Shown here piece after piece: positions 7,586 to 9,062 of a stretch of DNA of 9,062 bases; the stretch's first letter is position 1, and the number at the start of each line of letters is the position of its first letter. The translations under genes and the position numbers were made by a program. Below the pieces are notes generated by a model that was not told the origin of the DNA, did not search any database, and worked only from the letters and a program-made list of their open reading frames with translations. Origin of the DNA: UBA6120 sp964495145 (GTDB taxonomy: Bacteria; Bacillota_I; Bacilli_A; RFN20; CAG-826); NCBI GenBank assembly GCA_964495145.1, contig CAZBUP010000038.1:1-9062 (forward strand), read 5' to 3'.

Positions 7586-7625
7586 GGCTTCCGAACAACA
7601 TTTTCGTGGAGGCTTTCTTTTTCTT
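7586..7625 (+). terminator. Rho-independent terminator candidate after the glycosyltransferase operon
   Basis: GCTTCC (7587-7592) pairs with GGAGGC (7608-7613), including one G-U pair. The stem continues inward with GAA (7593-7595) and TTC (7603-7605) after a 2-nt bulge, leaving a 7-nt loop. A T-rich run starts right after the stem (TTTCTTTTTC, 7614-7623). It lies 70 nt after the stop codon at 7515. Confidence 0.5.
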
Positions 7626-7652
7626 GAAAAGGGGAGCACGCCGACATAAAGT
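7624..7652 (+). promoter_or_regulatory. Promoter candidate for the CorA-family gene
   Basis: TTGAAA (7624-7629, 5 of 6 to the -35 consensus), an exact 17-nt spacer, and TAAAGT (7647-7652, 4 of 6 to the -10 consensus). A start near 7659 would place the ribosome-binding site at the very 5' end of the transcript, which is a reason for caution. The T-run of the preceding terminator candidate ends just before this element. Confidence 0.35.
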
Positions 7653-7657
7653 GTAAA

Positions 7658-7663
7658 AGAGGA
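7658..7663 (+). promoter_or_regulatory. Ribosome-binding site of the CorA-family gene
   Basis: AGAGGA lies 6 nt before the ATG at 7670 and closely resembles the AGAGGT used by the minus-strand gene. It supports the chosen start. Confidence 0.75.
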
Positions 7664-7669
7664 TTTCTT

Positions 7670-8590
7670 ATGATTCGCATCATCACGGCCGAGAAGGGTC
7701 AAGTCGAGATACTGACATCCATTCAAAACGGCTGTTGGGTTCAGGTGATTAAACCCACGCCTGAGGATATTGCTTTTTTGGAGTCCGTTGGCGTCCTGCG
7801 CGATTACATTAAATACGCCACCGACGAAGAGGAATTGTCACGCATCGAAAGCGAAAACGAACAAACGCTGATCATCGTTGATTTGCCCACCGCGGCAGCC
7901 AATGCTCGCAATAAGAAAATGTCAACCACCCCAGCGACCTTCCTTTTGATGAACGGCGATTTACTAATCAGCGTCGCCAACAAGGAAAATGATTTGTTTG
8001 ACGAGATTCTCAAATCCCCGAATTTAAACACGCGTAATCGCACGCGTACGATTCTGCAATTTCTTAGCAAGACGGCCTTAAAGTACATGCAAGTGTTGAA
8101 GGAAATCGACCACATCGTCAACGAGATCGAAAAACGGGCCGTCCGTTCTATCGGTAAAGATGAAATTATCGAGTTGATGGAGGTTCAAAAATCGCTTGTG
8201 TACATCACTTCGTCGCTCAAGGCCGGCGAAGCCATGCTGGATCGCTTCCGGCTGGGCAGCATCCTCAACATCGATAAATCGGATTTGAATTACGCCGAAG
8301 ACATTCTAATAGAAATCCGCCAAGCGCGCGAAATGGCCGATATTCACGAGCGCTTGTTGACGAACGCGATGGATAACTACGGCTCCATCATTTCCAACAA
8401 TCTCAACGACATCATGAAGGTACTGACCGTCGTGACGCTGTTATTTTCCGTCCCCATGATTATTTTCGGGCTCTATGGTATGAATGTCGCCGGTTTATGG
8501 TTCGATGGAAGCCCTTATTTCGCGATTGGATTATCCTTATTGCTGATGATCTTGTTATCCGTCTGGTTTATTAAGAAAAAAATGCTTTAG
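7670..8590 (+). CDS. CorA-family magnesium/divalent cation transporter
   Basis: A 306-residue inner-membrane cation channel/transporter of the CorA (2-TM-GxN) family, expected to work as a pentamer moving Mg2+ or related divalent metals into the cell. Residues 1-115 form the N-terminal alpha/beta cytoplasmic domain. Residues about 120-250 are the long charged stalk helices. The first membrane helix (about 251-269) ends in the family signature YGMN (269-272). The second (about 283-301) is followed by a basic C-terminal tail (KKK). Length fits the shorter Gram-positive-type members. The loop after GMN reads VAGLWFDGSP, so the MPE sequence of classical CorA is absent, as is common in divergent branches; D279 is the only acid there. 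It has its own ribosome-binding site and is separated from the upstream operon by a terminator candidate, so it is probably transcribed alone. No M-box-like leader fits in the 154-nt gap. Ion specificity is not readable. Confidence 0.93.
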   Translation: MIRIITAEKGQVEILTSIQNGCWVQVIKPTPEDIAFLESVGVLRDYIKYATDEEELSRIESENEQTLIIVDLPTAAANARNKKMSTTPATFLLMNGDLLISVANKENDLFDEILKSPNLNTRNRTRTILQFLSKTALKYMQVLKEIDHIVNEIEKRAVRSIGKDEIIELMEVQKSLVYITSSLKAGEAMLDRFRLGSILNIDKSDLNYAEDILIEIRQAREMADIHERLLTNAMDNYGSIISNNLNDIMKVLTVVTLLFSVPMIIFGLYGMNVAGLWFDGSPYFAIGLSLLLMILLSVWFIKKKML

Positions 8591-8616
8591 AGTAGTTAAA
8601 TTATCCTACCGGGTTA

Positions 8617-8672
8617 TTGACATTTGGCGGCGATGCATGAAAGGGATTCATGGTCCGCTTCAAGATTTTTTT
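8617..8672 (+). terminator. Terminator-like hairpin after the CorA-family gene
   Basis: Nested pairing of TTGA (8617-8620) with TCAA (8660-8663), GCGG (8627-8630) with CCGC (8655-8658) and CATGAA (8636-8641) with TTCATG (8647-8652) encloses a 5-nt loop. Seven consecutive T follow at 8666-8672. The stem is interrupted by internal loops, so termination strength is doubtful, but its place 26 nt after the stop codon fits. Confidence 0.4.
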
Positions 8673-9062
8673 ATCGTTCAGAATCCCAGTATCGTGATGC
8701 CATGATTTCTGGCGTGTTCGCATATTCTTGCCCGTTTTTCGCCTCGATCGACTTTTATGCTTCGTTCTATCAATTTTATTGATCAACGTGATCATAACTG
8801 GGACCTTGGGCAGAGCGCCGGCTAATGGCCGCAACCGACATCGGCGAATGCATATTAAGAAACACAATCGGGTGCCGCCGATGTTGCGGTCAGGAGCTAC
8901 GATATTTGCTTACGCGTTCGATGCCGATTAGCGCATGCACAATCCATGGCCCGATACCCGCTTATCATGCGGTTGACGCGATAGGCGCACCTAAGTAAGC
9001 GCCGGTTGCAAAAAGTAATGAGTGCGCGTCTTCTTCTTCATGAAACGGATATAACGAATGAG
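8673..9062. other. Right-end region without a recognisable gene
   Basis: Apart from inverted repeats (8769-8794 and 8829-8889) I see no gene with family similarity or a good ribosome-binding site. The open frames here use codons such as AGA, AGG and AGT that the neighbouring genes avoid. At the edge, a plus-strand frame starts at ATG 9018 and a minus-strand frame ends at about 8969 (with GAA GAA GAA GAC codons). Either could be the tip of a gene outside the window, but too little is visible. Confidence 0.4.
8829..8889. repeat. Long imperfect inverted repeat
   Basis: CCGCAA (8829-8834) pairs with TTGCGG (8884-8889) and CATCGGCG (8839-8846) pairs with CGCCGATG (8876-8883). This gives 14 base pairs with one 4-nt bulge and a 29-nt loop. 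It lies in apparently non-coding DNA. It could be a structured transcript, a repeat-family copy or a remnant of a mobile element end; there is no second copy in the window. Confidence 0.45.

Noticed and set aside
7516..7669. Possible Mg2+ riboswitch (M-box) before the CorA-family gene
   Set aside because: The gap is only 154 nt and is largely taken up by the terminator candidate of the upstream operon; I could not find the M-box helices.
8601..8867. Basic 88-codon open frame on the minus strand
   Set aside because: It begins with TTG without a ribosome-binding site, uses codons unlike its neighbours, runs through the terminator-like hairpin, and has no recognisable family.
8728..8931. 67-codon plus-strand frame with a hydrophobic N-terminal segment
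   Set aside because: It has no ribosome-binding site, its composition is unlike the neighbouring genes, and it contains the long inverted repeat. It is most likely a chance frame.

Overview
The window holds three transcription units in bacterial DNA of roughly balanced base composition. Coding regions are rich in GGC, GCC, GTC, ATC and CGC codons, and the spacers are AT-richer. TGA is used as a normal stop (it ends both genes of the central operon) and tryptophan is TGG, so the genetic code is standard. The ribosome-binding sites (AGAGGT, AGAGGA), the Firmicutes-type CoA-disulfide reductase fusion and the CorA type suggest a Bacillota-like organism, possibly a deep-branching relative of the Tenericutes. 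That placement is a weak inference.

Positions 1-2310, minus strand: a long gene cut by the left edge, visible for 770 codons. It encodes a fusion of a CoA-disulfide/polysulfide reductase (FAD, NAD(P)H, active Cys43), a rhodanese domain (Cys520), a TusA domain (Cys596) and the start of a DsrE2-like domain. All four modules belong to reductive sulfur handling, so one polypeptide probably passes persulfide sulfur between its own domains. A good internal ribosome-binding site and ATG sit exactly at the TusA boundary.

Positions 2311-2656: a divergent spacer. It holds a convincing promoter for the minus-strand gene, inverted repeats that flank this promoter, and a less clear start region for the plus-strand operon.

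Positions 2657-7515, plus strand: two genes overlapping by ATGA. The first encodes a 677-residue protein with an ODP-type metallo-beta-lactamase domain, a coiled coil, a GGDEF domain and a receiver domain. Each of the three folded domains has lost key catalytic residues: the metal ligands, the GGDEF signature, and the phospho-acceptor Asp (now Glu). The second encodes a 942-residue membrane protein that joins HEAT-like helical repeats to an apparently intact processive family-2 glycosyltransferase. The likely reading is a pseudoenzyme sensor/scaffold controlling, or physically part of, an exopolysaccharide synthase. This pair is the most interesting part of the window. A terminator-like hairpin follows.

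Positions 7670-8590, plus strand: a CorA-family divalent cation transporter, apparently a single-gene unit with its own promoter candidate and a terminator-like structure. The last 390 bases or so contain inverted repeats but no gene I can defend.
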